DNA of 33,464 nt, taken from assembly GCA_964354365.1 (NCBI GenBank), contig CAYGZM010000032.1, forward strand, positions 1 through 33,464. Direction: 5' to 3'. Made by a program: the position numbers and the translations under genes. Below, piece after piece: positions 23,924-32,735 of the stretch. The stretch is from CAYGZM01 sp964354365. GTDB lineage: Bacteria > Planctomycetota > Phycisphaerae > Sedimentisphaerales > Anaerobacaceae. Numbering within the stretch: the first letter of the stretch is position 1; each line of letters begins with the position of its first letter. Under the pieces are notes generated by a model that was not told the origin of the DNA, ran no database searches, and saw only the letters and a list, made by a program, of their open reading frames with translations.

Positions 23924-25251
23924 TGAGCTCGACTCGCGTAGTAATAACCGGCCTTGGCGCGATAACCCCCCTCGGATTGACGGCGGAGCATACGTGGGCG
24001 GGTCTTTGCGCCGGTTCGTGTGGAATAGGGCCGATTACCGCGTTTGACCCTGTGGGCTTTACCTGCAAGATTGCGGGTCAGGCGCCAGGCTATGACATAC
24101 GCCAATACGTACCAAAGAGCCACCGCAAGGCCACCAAGCTTATGTCGAGAGACATCGAGCTTTCGGTGATAGCGGCGCAGGAAGCTCTGACAGACAGCGG
24201 TCTTAGAACGAAAGGCATAGACGCGGAGAATATCAACATCGATCCGGCGCGCGTGGCAGTCAACCTCGGGGCCGGGCTGATAAGCTGCGACCTGGTGGAG
24301 CTGGCTCCTGCTGTGGCGGCGAGCGTTACAGAGGGCAAGTTCGATATTCGCAAATGGGGCAAAGAGGGACTTGAGCTTGTAACACCTTTGTGGCTGCTGA
24401 AGTACCTTCCGAATATGCTGGCCTGCCATATCGGCATTATTCACGACCTGCAGGGGCCGAGCAATACGATCACCTGCGGCGAAGCGGGGTCGCATCTGGC
24501 CATCGCCGAGGCCAGTCAGATTATTGCGCGCGGGGACAGCGATATTGCAGTGGCCGGCGGGGCCGAGGCAAAGGTGAACCCTATCGTTATGATCCGCCAG
24601 TGCCTGCTGAAAAGGGCCACCAGTGAAAACAACGACGATCCCGCCTCGGCGTGCAGACCTTTTGATGCCGATGCCAAAGGGTCGGTGTTCGGCGAGGGGG
24701 CCGCAGTTGTGATACTCGAAAAGCTGACGCGCGCACAAGGACGCGGTGCGAGGATTTACGCTGAGTTGGTCGGCGTCGGGCAAAGCAACAGTCTGAATCC
24801 GGAATATGAACATCTCGAGCCGGACGGCAGAGGCATTCGGCTTGCGATAGAAAAGGCAATGGCGGATGCGCAGATAGACGCGGCCGACCTGGACCTGATC
24901 ATTCCGCACGGCACGGGAATACCAAGCGACGACCTTGCCGAGGCGAAGGGGATTGAGGCAGCGCTTGGTGAAGCGGCGAGTAAGATTGCTGTCTGGCCGA
25001 CCAAGAGCATGCTGAGCAACACGGGCGCCGCGTGCGGGGCGCTTGATGTTATCGCGGCGGTCCGCGCTATAAGCGAAAGCAGAATCCCCGCTGCGAAGAA
25101 CTGTGACAGAATCGCCGACGGGTGCGATTTGAATATAGTGCGACAGCCGCAGAGCAGAAAGATTCGTTATGCGTTATGCTGCAGCTACACCTTTGGCGGG
25201 CAGACAGCGGCTCTGGTGCTGAAGAACGTTGACGGTGGAACGGCAAAATAA
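23923..25251 (+). CDS. Ketosynthase-like subunit with degenerate active site (chain-length-factor-like)
   Basis: Protein of 442 residues with the FabF/KAS II thiolase fold (RVVITGLGAITPLG; FGEGAAVVILEKL; CCSYTFGGQTAALVL). Ungapped alignment with the next protein (GPTRSCLTACAASTQAVGEA against GPSNTITCGEAGSHLAIAEA) places Glu187 at the nucleophilic Cys position; Cys185 is two residues off. His329 (PHGTG) is kept. The second His of KSM.GH is Asn366 (KSMLSNTGAACGA). Chain-length factors of type II polyketide systems also lose the Cys, usually to Gln. Inference: a non-condensing partner of the ketosynthase immediately downstream. It overlaps the dehydratase stop by one base. Confidence 0.88.
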   Translation: MSSTRVVITGLGAITPLGLTAEHTWAGLCAGSCGIGPITAFDPVGFTCKIAGQAPGYDIRQYVPKSHRKATKLMSRDIELSVIAAQEALTDSGLRTKGIDAENINIDPARVAVNLGAGLISCDLVELAPAVAASVTEGKFDIRKWGKEGLELVTPLWLLKYLPNMLACHIGIIHDLQGPSNTITCGEAGSHLAIAEASQIIARGDSDIAVAGGAEAKVNPIVMIRQCLLKRATSENNDDPASACRPFDADAKGSVFGEGAAVVILEKLTRAQGRGARIYAELVGVGQSNSLNPEYEHLEPDGRGIRLAIEKAMADAQIDAADLDLIIPHGTGIPSDDLAEAKGIEAALGEAASKIAVWPTKSMLSNTGAACGALDVIAAVRAISESRIPAAKNCDRIADGCDLNIVRQPQSRKIRYALCCSYTFGGQTAALVLKNVDGGTAK

Positions 25252-26574
25252 ATGGCCAGGATGGGTACAAAAAAACGCGTGGTAATAACCGGAATGGGTG
25301 TCGTTTGTCCTTTAGGGCACGACGTGGAGTCACTCTGGCAGGCGATATTGGCGGGCAAGAGCGGAGTGGGCAAGACGACAATCTTCGACGCCTCAATGTT
25401 TCCGACGACGTTTGACGCCGAAGTGAAAGATTATAAACTTGCCGATCACGTGAAGAACGCGAATCTGCACAAAGACAGTAACCGGGGGTCGGCCTTTGTC
25501 CTGGGCGCGGCGGCTCAGGCCTGCCGAGCGGCGGGAATCGACGTTGAGACGACCAATCCGACGGATGGAATCGACCGCGAGAGGTTGGGCATTTACTTAG
25601 GAGCGGGCGAAGGCTCTGTCGATAATGACGTGTTCTTCGCCGCTATAGTGGAGGCCTGGGACAAGGAGAAGAGCGAGATGGGTTGGGGGCGATGGGCAAA
25701 GGCGGCGTTCGGGCGGATGACGCCGATGCGCGAGCTTGAGCAGGAGTCAAACATGCCGGCTGCTCATATCGCGCTGCTCACCGGTGCTCGCGGGCCGACG
25801 AGGAGCTGCCTGACGGCCTGCGCGGCCAGCACCCAAGCCGTCGGCGAGGCGACTATGATAATCCGCAGGGGCGATGCGGACGTTATGATTGCCGGCGGGG
25901 CGCATTCGATGATACACCCGTTGGGCCTTACGGGATTCAACCGCCTGACCGCCCTATCGACCAGAAACGACAGTCCGCAGACCGCATCGAGGCCGTTCAC
26001 TGCGAGCAGGGACGGATTTGTGCTTGGCGAAGGGGCGGCGATTGTCATACTCGAGTCGCTGAGCCTGGCGAAGACAAGAGGGGCCAAAGTCTTAGCCGAG
26101 GTCATCGGCTACGGCTCCAGCGCCGATGCATTCAGGGTCACCGACATGCACGAGGAAGGAAGAGGCGCGATACAGGCGATAAATGCGGCGCTTGCGGACG
26201 CCGGCATCGACTACCAAGACGTGGATTACATAAACGCGCACGGCACAAGCACGATGGAGAATGACTCGATAGAGACCAAGGCAATCAAAGCCGTCTTTAA
26301 GGAGCGTGCGAAGAAAACGCCGGTCAGCAGCGTCAAGAGTATGCTGGGCCATCTGATTGGTGCTGCCGGGGCGGCTGAGCTGATAACGTGCGTGCTGGCG
26401 ATACGGGACAACATCGTTCCGCCGACGATGAATCTCCACGACCCCGACCCCGAGCTTGACCTGGATTATGTGCCGAATGAGCCGCGGAAAGTGCCGGTCA
26501 ACATCGCAATGAACGAGTCGTTCGGATTCGGCGGGCAGAACAACGTCGTAATTATCACAAGGTATAACGGATAG
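25252..26574 (+). CDS. Beta-ketoacyl-ACP synthase II (FabF-like), intact active site
   Basis: Condensing enzyme of 440 residues. The full Cys-His-His triad is present: Cys190 (SCLTACAAST), His330 (NAHGTSTMEND) and His367 (KSMLGHLIGAAGA). It also has the FabF C-terminal block SFGFGGQNNVVII. Role: decarboxylative condensation of malonyl-ACP with acyl chains. The ATG directly follows the stop of the degenerate ketosynthase (no gap); another ATG three codons in (25261) is possible. A paired ketosynthase and degenerate homologue in this order-tight form is characteristic of heterodimeric KS/chain-length-factor systems. It may instead serve ordinary lipid synthesis, since no polyketide tailoring genes are seen. 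Confidence 0.92.
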   Translation: MARMGTKKRVVITGMGVVCPLGHDVESLWQAILAGKSGVGKTTIFDASMFPTTFDAEVKDYKLADHVKNANLHKDSNRGSAFVLGAAAQACRAAGIDVETTNPTDGIDRERLGIYLGAGEGSVDNDVFFAAIVEAWDKEKSEMGWGRWAKAAFGRMTPMRELEQESNMPAAHIALLTGARGPTRSCLTACAASTQAVGEATMIIRRGDADVMIAGGAHSMIHPLGLTGFNRLTALSTRNDSPQTASRPFTASRDGFVLGEGAAIVILESLSLAKTRGAKVLAEVIGYGSSADAFRVTDMHEEGRGAIQAINAALADAGIDYQDVDYINAHGTSTMENDSIETKAIKAVFKERAKKTPVSSVKSMLGHLIGAAGAAELITCVLAIRDNIVPPTMNLHDPDPELDLDYVPNEPRKVPVNIAMNESFGFGGQNNVVIITRYNG

Positions 26575-26604
26575 AATAAGGGTAATAGTGGGCAAGCACA
26601 CGCA

Positions 26605-27879
26605 ATGATTGACATAAAACAAATACGCGAGAATCCGCAGGGTTTTAAGGAGGGCGGGCGGGCAAAACACTTCGACGTGGATATCGACAGGCTGCTTGAA
26701 GTCGATTCGGCCTTGAAGGCGGCGAAGAATCAATTGCAGGAGATTTCCACGTCGAAAAACCGGATCGGCAAATCAATCCCGAATCTCTCCGGCGGCGAGA
26801 AGGATGCAGCACTGGCGCAGCTTTCCCAATTGAAACAGCAAGAGACAAATTTCAACGAAGAGGTCAGGAAGCTGCAGCCGGAGTTCGACGAGCTTATGAT
26901 GCAGGTTGCACAGCCGGCGGATGACGACGTGCCTTTGGGCAAAGATGATACGGAGAATGTTGAGATTAGAAGAGAGGGTGAGATTAGGCGGTTTGATTTC
27001 GAGCGTAAGGACCACGTTCAATTGGGCCAGGACCTGGACATAATAGATATCGAGCGGGGAGTCAAGCTGGCGGGGACGAGGAACTATCTGCTAAAGGGCG
27101 ACGGGGCAATGCTGCACTGGGCCGTGCTGCGGTTTGCGATGGATTATATGGTGGGCAGAGGATATGTGCCGATGTCGGTGCCGCTGCTTATGAAGGATGA
27201 GGCGATGAGGGGGACCGGCTATTATCCCGGCTCCGAAGAGCAGACATACCGGATGGAAAGGGATGAGCTGAACTTAGCGGGGACGGCGGAGGTGCCGCTG
27301 ACGGCTTACCGGATGGGCGAGATACTCAGGGCCGAGGAGCTGCCTTTGAAATACGTAGGGCTTTCGAGCTGTTTTAGGCGTGAGGCCGGGGCCGCGGGCA
27401 AGGATACCTACGGGCTTTACCGGATTCATCAGTTCGATAAGGTCGAGCAGGTGGTTATATGCGAGAATGACGCCGAGCAGAGCCGGCGGTTCCACGAAGA
27501 GATTCTGGCCAACGCCGTGGCCGTGATGAAGGCGCTGGAGCTGCCCTACCGCGTGGTGAACGTCTGCACGGGCGACCTTGGGAGGGGCCAGGCGAAGAAA
27601 TTCGATATCGAGGCGTGGATGCCGTCGCGGGGCGGATACTGCGAGACGCACAGCGCGAGCAAGTTCTACGATTTCCAGGCCCGGCGGATGAATCTGCGAT
27701 ACAAAGACCCTGCGACGAAGAAGAACATCTTCTGCCATACGCTGAATAATACCGTGGTCGCAAGCCCTCGAATCCTGATACCGGTGTTGGAGCTTTACCA
27801 GAACGCGGACGGCTCGGTGACAATACCCCAGGCGCTTCGGCCTTATATGGGCGGCAAAGAAAAAATCACAAGACCCTGA
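26605..27879 (+). CDS. serS: Seryl-tRNA synthetase
   Basis: Class II aminoacyl-tRNA synthetase of 424 residues, normal length, charging tRNA-Ser in the cytoplasm. The N-terminal coiled-coil arm begins MIDIKQIRENPQGF and spans about residues 1-105. Motif 2 is visible as SSCFRREAGAAGKDTYGLYR followed by HQFDKVEQ, along with the serine-binding TAEVPLTAY. Motif 3 lies near the C-terminus (LNNTVVASPRILIPVLELYQ). It starts 30 bp after the ketosynthase and is probably in the same transcript. A lone housekeeping gene attached to a lipid-like operon may mark the natural operon end. Confidence 0.97.
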   Translation: MIDIKQIRENPQGFKEGGRAKHFDVDIDRLLEVDSALKAAKNQLQEISTSKNRIGKSIPNLSGGEKDAALAQLSQLKQQETNFNEEVRKLQPEFDELMMQVAQPADDDVPLGKDDTENVEIRREGEIRRFDFERKDHVQLGQDLDIIDIERGVKLAGTRNYLLKGDGAMLHWAVLRFAMDYMVGRGYVPMSVPLLMKDEAMRGTGYYPGSEEQTYRMERDELNLAGTAEVPLTAYRMGEILRAEELPLKYVGLSSCFRREAGAAGKDTYGLYRIHQFDKVEQVVICENDAEQSRRFHEEILANAVAVMKALELPYRVVNVCTGDLGRGQAKKFDIEAWMPSRGGYCETHSASKFYDFQARRMNLRYKDPATKKNIFCHTLNNTVVASPRILIPVLELYQNADGSVTIPQALRPYMGGKEKITRP

Positions 27880-27895
27880 CTCGGGAGACGCAACT

Positions 27896-28312
27896 ATGAC
27901 CAGGAAAGAGATCCTCAAGTTTGTAGAAAAGAATCCGGTATTCAGCCTTGCTACGATTGACGGCGAGAAGCCGCGAGTCCGGATGATGATGCTGGCAATG
28001 GTGAATGAGAACGGCTTGGTATTTACGACGGGGAGGGACAAGGCGGTGTGCAAGCAGATGACGGCCAATCCGGCCATCGAGATGTGCTTTTACAACGCCG
28101 ATGAGGGCCGGCAGGTACGCATCGAGGGCAAGGCCGAGGCGCTCAACGATCTGAAACTGAAGAAAGAAATCGTAGAAAAATTCACATTCCTCAAACCCTG
28201 GGTCGAAAGCGAAGGCTACGAAGTTCTGGCCCCCTACCGCGTGAAGAGCGCCAGGGCCACAACCTGGACGATGGAAACAAACCTCGAACCGAAAAAATAC
28301 GTCGAACTCTGA
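27896..28312 (+). CDS. Pyridoxamine 5'-phosphate oxidase-like FMN-binding protein
   Basis: Split-barrel protein of 138 residues. The pattern NPVFSLATIDGEKPRVRMMM, then GLVFTTGRDKAVCKQM, NPAIEMCFYNADEGRQVRI and the final segment fits the PNPOx-like flavin family, whose small members bind FMN or F420 and often act as reductases of unknown substrate. GGGAG lies eight bases before the ATG, supporting this start. It is 16 bp downstream of serS. The length is short for true PdxH, so pyridoxal synthesis is unlikely. Confidence 0.85.
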   Translation: MTRKEILKFVEKNPVFSLATIDGEKPRVRMMMLAMVNENGLVFTTGRDKAVCKQMTANPAIEMCFYNADEGRQVRIEGKAEALNDLKLKKEIVEKFTFLKPWVESEGYEVLAPYRVKSARATTWTMETNLEPKKYVEL

Positions 28313-28346
28313 GAAACGGGGTTTTTGACAAAGTGATGGAACGGGC

Positions 28347-28853
28347 ATGAAAGCAAGAAAGAAACTCAAGCTCTTCGCCCTGATTGTGTTTGGAATCGCT
28401 TTGTTTTGCGCGGGTTATGTCCACCTGCGTATATGGGGCATGTTTGCCGGCGTTGCCAAGCCGCGAGTTCAGAGCGACTATTCGATACGAAGTGCAATTG
28501 AAAACAAAGTCGGACCACTACCCGCATCGGCAACCAATCTGTATTACGCAACAATCGGTTTCCAAGACATTGATACGTTCATAGCCTTTAGCATCGACAA
28601 AAGCGATTGCGATAAATGGATAGATCATAGTCTCGGAAAGAGAGGAGTGTCTGACCAACTGAAGCCTTTGCCGAAACGAGTGACCGAGAGAGGACCCGGA
28701 AGTTGGGAAGTTCGTTACAGGGAACGCCGCTACAAAGACCCTAACTGGAATCTGTCCCCAGATGCACAGGTCATCATATATGAGGACAACAAGTGGACGA
28801 TAGTATATTTTCCAGAAGGAAGGAGGCTTTTTATTTGCCTGTGGGGATACTAA
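28347..28853 (+). CDS. Small membrane-anchored protein of unknown function
   Basis: Protein of 168 residues, not recognised. A Lys/Arg-rich start (MKARKKLK) is followed by one hydrophobic helix (about 9-27), then a soluble domain with many aromatics (ending FPEGRRLFICLWGY). Base composition looks lower in GC than the preceding genes. It is 34 bp after the PNPOx-like gene. The start lacks a good Shine-Dalgarno sequence. It could be a late addition to the operon or independent. Confidence 0.6.
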   Translation: MKARKKLKLFALIVFGIALFCAGYVHLRIWGMFAGVAKPRVQSDYSIRSAIENKVGPLPASATNLYYATIGFQDIDTFIAFSIDKSDCDKWIDHSLGKRGVSDQLKPLPKRVTERGPGSWEVRYRERRYKDPNWNLSPDAQVIIYEDNKWTIVYFPEGRRLFICLWGY

Positions 28854-28999
28854 CAGTGAGGGGGGGGTGATTGCCATATTCTACTGTCTGCGATTTCGCA
28901 AAGAGACATATGGTCAGGTTTGGTGTTGATGTTGTTGAAATGGGGATGTATGTTGTTGCAATAATAGTGGAGCAGTGACTCCTTTGTAGAGGTGCTATC

Positions 29000-31369
29000 G
29001 TGTGGCTGGTTAAAGTTCTGGTTGCTTCAATGGCCTTCGGCCTCGGTGTGGGTGGGGTGTATGCTCAGCAGGCGCCGATCGAGGATCTGGCGGAGTACTA
29101 CGGATTCGGGGAGATTGAGATAGTCAAGTTAGACTGGGGGATAATGGGGTTGCAGGTCGCCGATTTCAACGGTGACGGGCGAAACGACATAGCCATCGTC
29201 AATAACCAAAAGGCCAGGATAGAGCTGCTCATCCAGAAAGAGGCGATTGGGCCGGGCGAGACGGAGGTTGCCGTTGACGCTAACGACGTTGATGTCAATA
29301 CGCTTACCCCCCCTACCCGGTTCGAGAGCCAGGCAATTGCGGTTTCGCAGAAGGCCTATAGTCTTGTCTGCGGCGACCTGAATTTGGACGGGCTGGCGGA
29401 TTTGGCTTTTTACGGCGAGCCGAAAGGTCTCTATGTGATACTGCAAAAGGCCGGCGAAGCCCAGGCGGACAAGCCGAAATCACTGAGCTGGCGGACGGTA
29501 AAGAAAATCAAGATCGACGACGGCCTTGTTATTCCCAAGGCGCTCGTGTGTGCGGACTTGAACAATGACGGCGCCGACGACCTGGCGCTGGCCGGTCGCG
29601 ACAGTATCTATATCGTGCTGCAAAAAAAGGACAGCTCACTTGCTGAGCCGGTGAAGTACCCGGTCTCAGCCCAGACGCTGAGCCTTCAGGCCGGGGACCT
29701 TAACGGCGACAGTATAAACGACCTGATACTTGTCACAGGCGATGCCGACAAGCCTGTCCACGTGCGATTCGGGCTTCAGACGGGGCAGCTCGGCCCGCAG
29801 GTGCAGCTCTTCATCGAAAGGCCGTTCGCGTTCAGGCTTGGCGACCTGGACGGCGAGGGCGGTGATGAAGTCCTGACGATTGAGGGGACAAGCGGAAGAC
29901 TCGTCTGCTATAAGTTCGCCAGTGAGAAATCGGAAGACCCCGATTGGCCGATTCTCTTTTATCCGCTTGCATCGGGCGAAGGTAACACAAAGCGCGACCT
30001 GGTGGTGGGCGATTTCAACGGTGACGAGCTGGTGGACGTGGCGATAAGCGACCCGGGCGCGGCGGAGCTGGTTTTCTACAGACAGGTCAAAGGGCTGGGA
30101 CTGGCTGAGCCTGTGCGGTTTCCAGCCTTTGCAGATATTGTGAGCCTGTCGGGTGCGGATATCGATAATGACGGCAAGAGCGAGCTTGCCATATTGAGCA
30201 CTAAGGAGAAGGTGATCGGCTTGAGCAGGTTCGACGATGATAGATTGTCGTTCCCGAAGCCGTTGGCTTTGACGGGCGAGCCGCTGGCGATGGAGCTTGC
30301 CGATGTTGATGATGATGGGGCTGCAGATTGCGTCTATGTGTCAAAGGATGCTAACGGGCTTAGGTTTCTGAGGGTCTGCTATGGTGTTGCGGGGGCAGGT
30401 AAGGACATAGAGGTCTCTGAGTTGAAGAAACTCACCGCCAATCCGGATGGCCTGAAGGTGTTAGACGTTGACCAGGACGGTCTGCAGGACGTCCTGATAT
30501 TCGTCGGCTATGAGCTTCCAATACTGGCGCGGCAGGCCGAGAAGGGGAAATTTGAGGTAGTGGAGTCCGGGACGGCCCAGGCGAGCCTGATTAAGGATGC
30601 GACTTCGCGCTCGACTGCCGTTGCCGATGTGGACGGCAAGGCGGGCAAGGAGCTGTTAGTAGCACAGAACAATTTTGCAAGGAGCCTGGTTTTCTCGGAA
30701 GGCAAGAGCTGGCGCGTTGTGGACCAGTACAATGCGAAGGGCACGGACAACCAGGTATCGGCGGTTGCCGTTTTTGGCATTGATGATGTTGGTCCAGAGG
30801 GCCGCCCTGCTATCGTTCTGCTGGATGGGGCAAAGGGGCAGCTTCAACTACTGCGGGCCGGTGAAGATAAGACGTATCGGTTTGAAAAGGAGCTGGAGGT
30901 GGGCAAGTGGAGCTCCGCGGCTCACCTGAAAATGCTGTACGCCCCGCTCACCGGGGGCGAGGCGAAGAGTGTTCTACTATTCGACAGCGAGAAGTTCGCA
31001 CTCCTGACGCCGCCGAGCGGTGGCGGCGCTCCGCAGCGCCTGGAACAACAATTCAGCTATGAGACAGAAATCAAGGACGGCAGGTACGGAAACCTCACGG
31101 CAGGTGATATCAACTCCGACGGCAGAGCAGACCTCATTATGGTCGAGTACAGGCGCAATCACATCGAAATACTGGCGTTCGATCCGGACCTCAAGCCGGC
31201 TCCGGCCATGCGCTTTAAGATATTCGAGCAGAAGAGTTATCGCGAAGGCAGGCCCGGCGAAGCCGCTGTCGAGCCGAGAGAGCTGGCAATCGCCGACGTA
31301 ACCGGCGACGGCAAGGACGATCTGATTACCGTTATCCACGACCGCATAATCATTTACCCCCAGGACTGA
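29000..31369 (+). CDS. Secreted FG-GAP/VCBS repeat protein
   Basis: Protein of 789 residues with a signal peptide ending VYA-QQ (about residue 22/23). Twelve calcium-loop repeats of the D.[ND].DG..D type are visible, such as DFNGDGRNDIAIV, DLNNDGADDLALA, DLNGDSINDLILV, DIDNDGKSELAIL, DVDQDGLQDVLIF, DINSDGRADLIMV and DVTGDGKDDLITV. These form one or two integrin-like beta-propellers. The start is GTG at 29000, supported by GAGGTG (28989-28994) five bases upstream. There is no enzymatic domain. Inference: extracellular or periplasmic binding or adhesion protein. Neighbouring genes give no clue. Confidence 0.88.
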   Translation: MWLVKVLVASMAFGLGVGGVYAQQAPIEDLAEYYGFGEIEIVKLDWGIMGLQVADFNGDGRNDIAIVNNQKARIELLIQKEAIGPGETEVAVDANDVDVNTLTPPTRFESQAIAVSQKAYSLVCGDLNLDGLADLAFYGEPKGLYVILQKAGEAQADKPKSLSWRTVKKIKIDDGLVIPKALVCADLNNDGADDLALAGRDSIYIVLQKKDSSLAEPVKYPVSAQTLSLQAGDLNGDSINDLILVTGDADKPVHVRFGLQTGQLGPQVQLFIERPFAFRLGDLDGEGGDEVLTIEGTSGRLVCYKFASEKSEDPDWPILFYPLASGEGNTKRDLVVGDFNGDELVDVAISDPGAAELVFYRQVKGLGLAEPVRFPAFADIVSLSGADIDNDGKSELAILSTKEKVIGLSRFDDDRLSFPKPLALTGEPLAMELADVDDDGAADCVYVSKDANGLRFLRVCYGVAGAGKDIEVSELKKLTANPDGLKVLDVDQDGLQDVLIFVGYELPILARQAEKGKFEVVESGTAQASLIKDATSRSTAVADVDGKAGKELLVAQNNFARSLVFSEGKSWRVVDQYNAKGTDNQVSAVAVFGIDDVGPEGRPAIVLLDGAKGQLQLLRAGEDKTYRFEKELEVGKWSSAAHLKMLYAPLTGGEAKSVLLFDSEKFALLTPPSGGGAPQRLEQQFSYETEIKDGRYGNLTAGDINSDGRADLIMVEYRRNHIEILAFDPDLKPAPAMRFKIFEQKSYREGRPGEAAVEPRELAIADVTGDGKDDLITVIHDRIIIYPQD

Positions 31370-31477
31370 CCACCCCAACCGGCATAATGTAACCAGACCA
31401 ACCGGACCAATGACACACCCGCGTGAGACAACCGATGCACAGAAATTGGCGGCTGCCCGTAGTAATCTGTAATTCGG

Positions 31478-31496
31478 GGGTCAGGTCAATTGTACA
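31478..31496 (+). other. Short GGGGTCAGGTCAATTGTAC-like motif
   Basis: The string GGGGGTCAGGTCAATTGTAC lies 30-50 bp from the end of the radical SAM gene. Similar GGGGTCAGGTC strings are often seen beside REP-associated transposase remnants. No transposase is present here, so this is only a possible scar. Confidence 0.25.
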
Positions 31497-31526
31497 TAGT
31501 AAATTATGGGATACCCCAGTTATTTC

Positions 31527-32735
31527 TTACCGTACAGTACAAATATTGCACGTTTGGCATGGATCGCAACACAATGCAACATAGCAGTGGCCAGCGCAAA
31601 CAATGCACTCCCCCAATATGCACATCTCTGGATTTGCAGGGCCAATGGCCTCAGCATAACCCTTGATTGAAGGGAATGATACCCTTTTTAACATGCATGA
31701 GGAGTCTATTGGAGTTGAACTGTTTCCATTTTCCAACAAGTTTGCAGTCCAGCACCCCCCGTTGCAGTACGGAACGAGATCACAATCTTCGCATTCTAAG
31801 GGTAGGCTTTCGCTGGATGGACGCATGTTCGACATCGATGACTTGGTATCTATATCGTTCGCATACATCTCATAACCATAACCAAGTGAATACGACGGTT
31901 CGTGCGTCAATCGGTGACAGAAATGAAGACGACCCTCTACATCTATCGCCCAAAGCCCTTTCCCGGCTCCACAGTAATTGTGAGAACGCTTCTCCGAAAT
32001 AACGCACCCGTCAATAAGCGTCGAAAGCACGTCCTTGCCCGGATATGCTGACTTGACAAAAGCACAGGCTTCCTCAAGTCCGATCCCCCAAGATTCTATA
32101 TCATCGTCATTCCATTCAATTTCATTTCGCGCACCTTCGGCCGGAAACAGCCCGACGTGTTTGAAACCCGATTCAAGCACAAATTCGCTAATCTCGCGAA
32201 GTCTTTTCGCATCCTCCGGACACACCGTAACACGTCCTGTATCGCTTGGGTTTATTTGTAGAGCCAAGGGAATGTGTTTAGCAACGTCGTCAAAGGATGG
32301 AAGGTTAGTTTCTGCATAGGGTCTGTTCTTGTTGTGGATAGAAGAAGGCCCATCAATTGAGCAATGAATCGACGCCCCCTCATGCAACATATGCTCCGTT
32401 TTGAGTTCGTCAAGGGCTATCAAATTGGACGTCAACGACCAAGCAAACTTCATCCCAATGGAGTCACAATGCTCTCTTCCAAGTCTATTCAAATCAACAA
32501 TCCTATCCCAGGCCAAAAGCGGCTCTCCTCCCATGTAGTGAAATCGAACGCTCGTTTTCTCATGTTTCTTCCTGGCCCATGAGATGACAGGCCTTGTGGA
32601 CTCGAACACTTTCTTGACATCCATTAACCTCGAGCTCTTATTTCGGAAATAGCAGTAGCGACAGCCAAGTTGGCAAGCTTCCGTCGCGTCGATCATAAGA
32701 CACACTTCATCCTTAAATCCAGTCTTAATCGCCAT
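31527..32735 (-). CDS. Radical SAM/SPASM protein with cysteine-rich C-terminal tail
   Basis: Protein of 402 residues. The radical SAM cluster motif CQLGCRYCY (Cys21, 25, 28) and MGGEP (68-72) are visible. A full SPASM domain follows: Cys255, Cys273, CEDC (315/318), Cys324, Cys328 and Cys347, typical of maturases that modify peptides or of anaerobic sulfatase-maturase relatives. Residues 371-402 add nine cysteines (372, 377, 380, 384, 389, 390, 393, 396, 399) in 32 residues, not part of SPASM. The ATG at 32735 is chosen because GGAGG (complement of 32744-32748) sits eight bases upstream; an ATG at 32765 lacks this. GC is visibly lower than in flanking genes. No separate precursor gene was seen. 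Confidence 0.88.
   Translation of the reverse strand: MAIKTGFKDEVCLMIDATEACQLGCRYCYFRNKSSRLMDVKKVFESTRPVISWARKKHEKTSVRFHYMGGEPLLAWDRIVDLNRLGREHCDSIGMKFAWSLTSNLIALDELKTEHMLHEGASIHCSIDGPSSIHNKNRPYAETNLPSFDDVAKHIPLALQINPSDTGRVTVCPEDAKRLREISEFVLESGFKHVGLFPAEGARNEIEWNDDDIESWGIGLEEACAFVKSAYPGKDVLSTLIDGCVISEKRSHNYCGAGKGLWAIDVEGRLHFCHRLTHEPSYSLGYGYEMYANDIDTKSSMSNMRPSSESLPLECEDCDLVPYCNGGCWTANLLENGNSSTPIDSSCMLKRVSFPSIKGYAEAIGPANPEMCILGECIVCAGHCYVALCCDPCQTCNICTVR

Noticed and set aside
24475..24477. Cys185 of the degenerate ketosynthase as the true nucleophile
   Set aside because: Alignment with the adjacent ketosynthase is ungapped on both sides and places Cys185 two residues before the catalytic position, where Glu187 stands instead.
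23653..24909. Long minus-strand open frame (418 codons) across the dehydratase and degenerate ketosynthase genes
   Set aside because: It is antisense to clearly conserved coding sequence, has no recognisable domain, and is explained by GC-rich codon bias.
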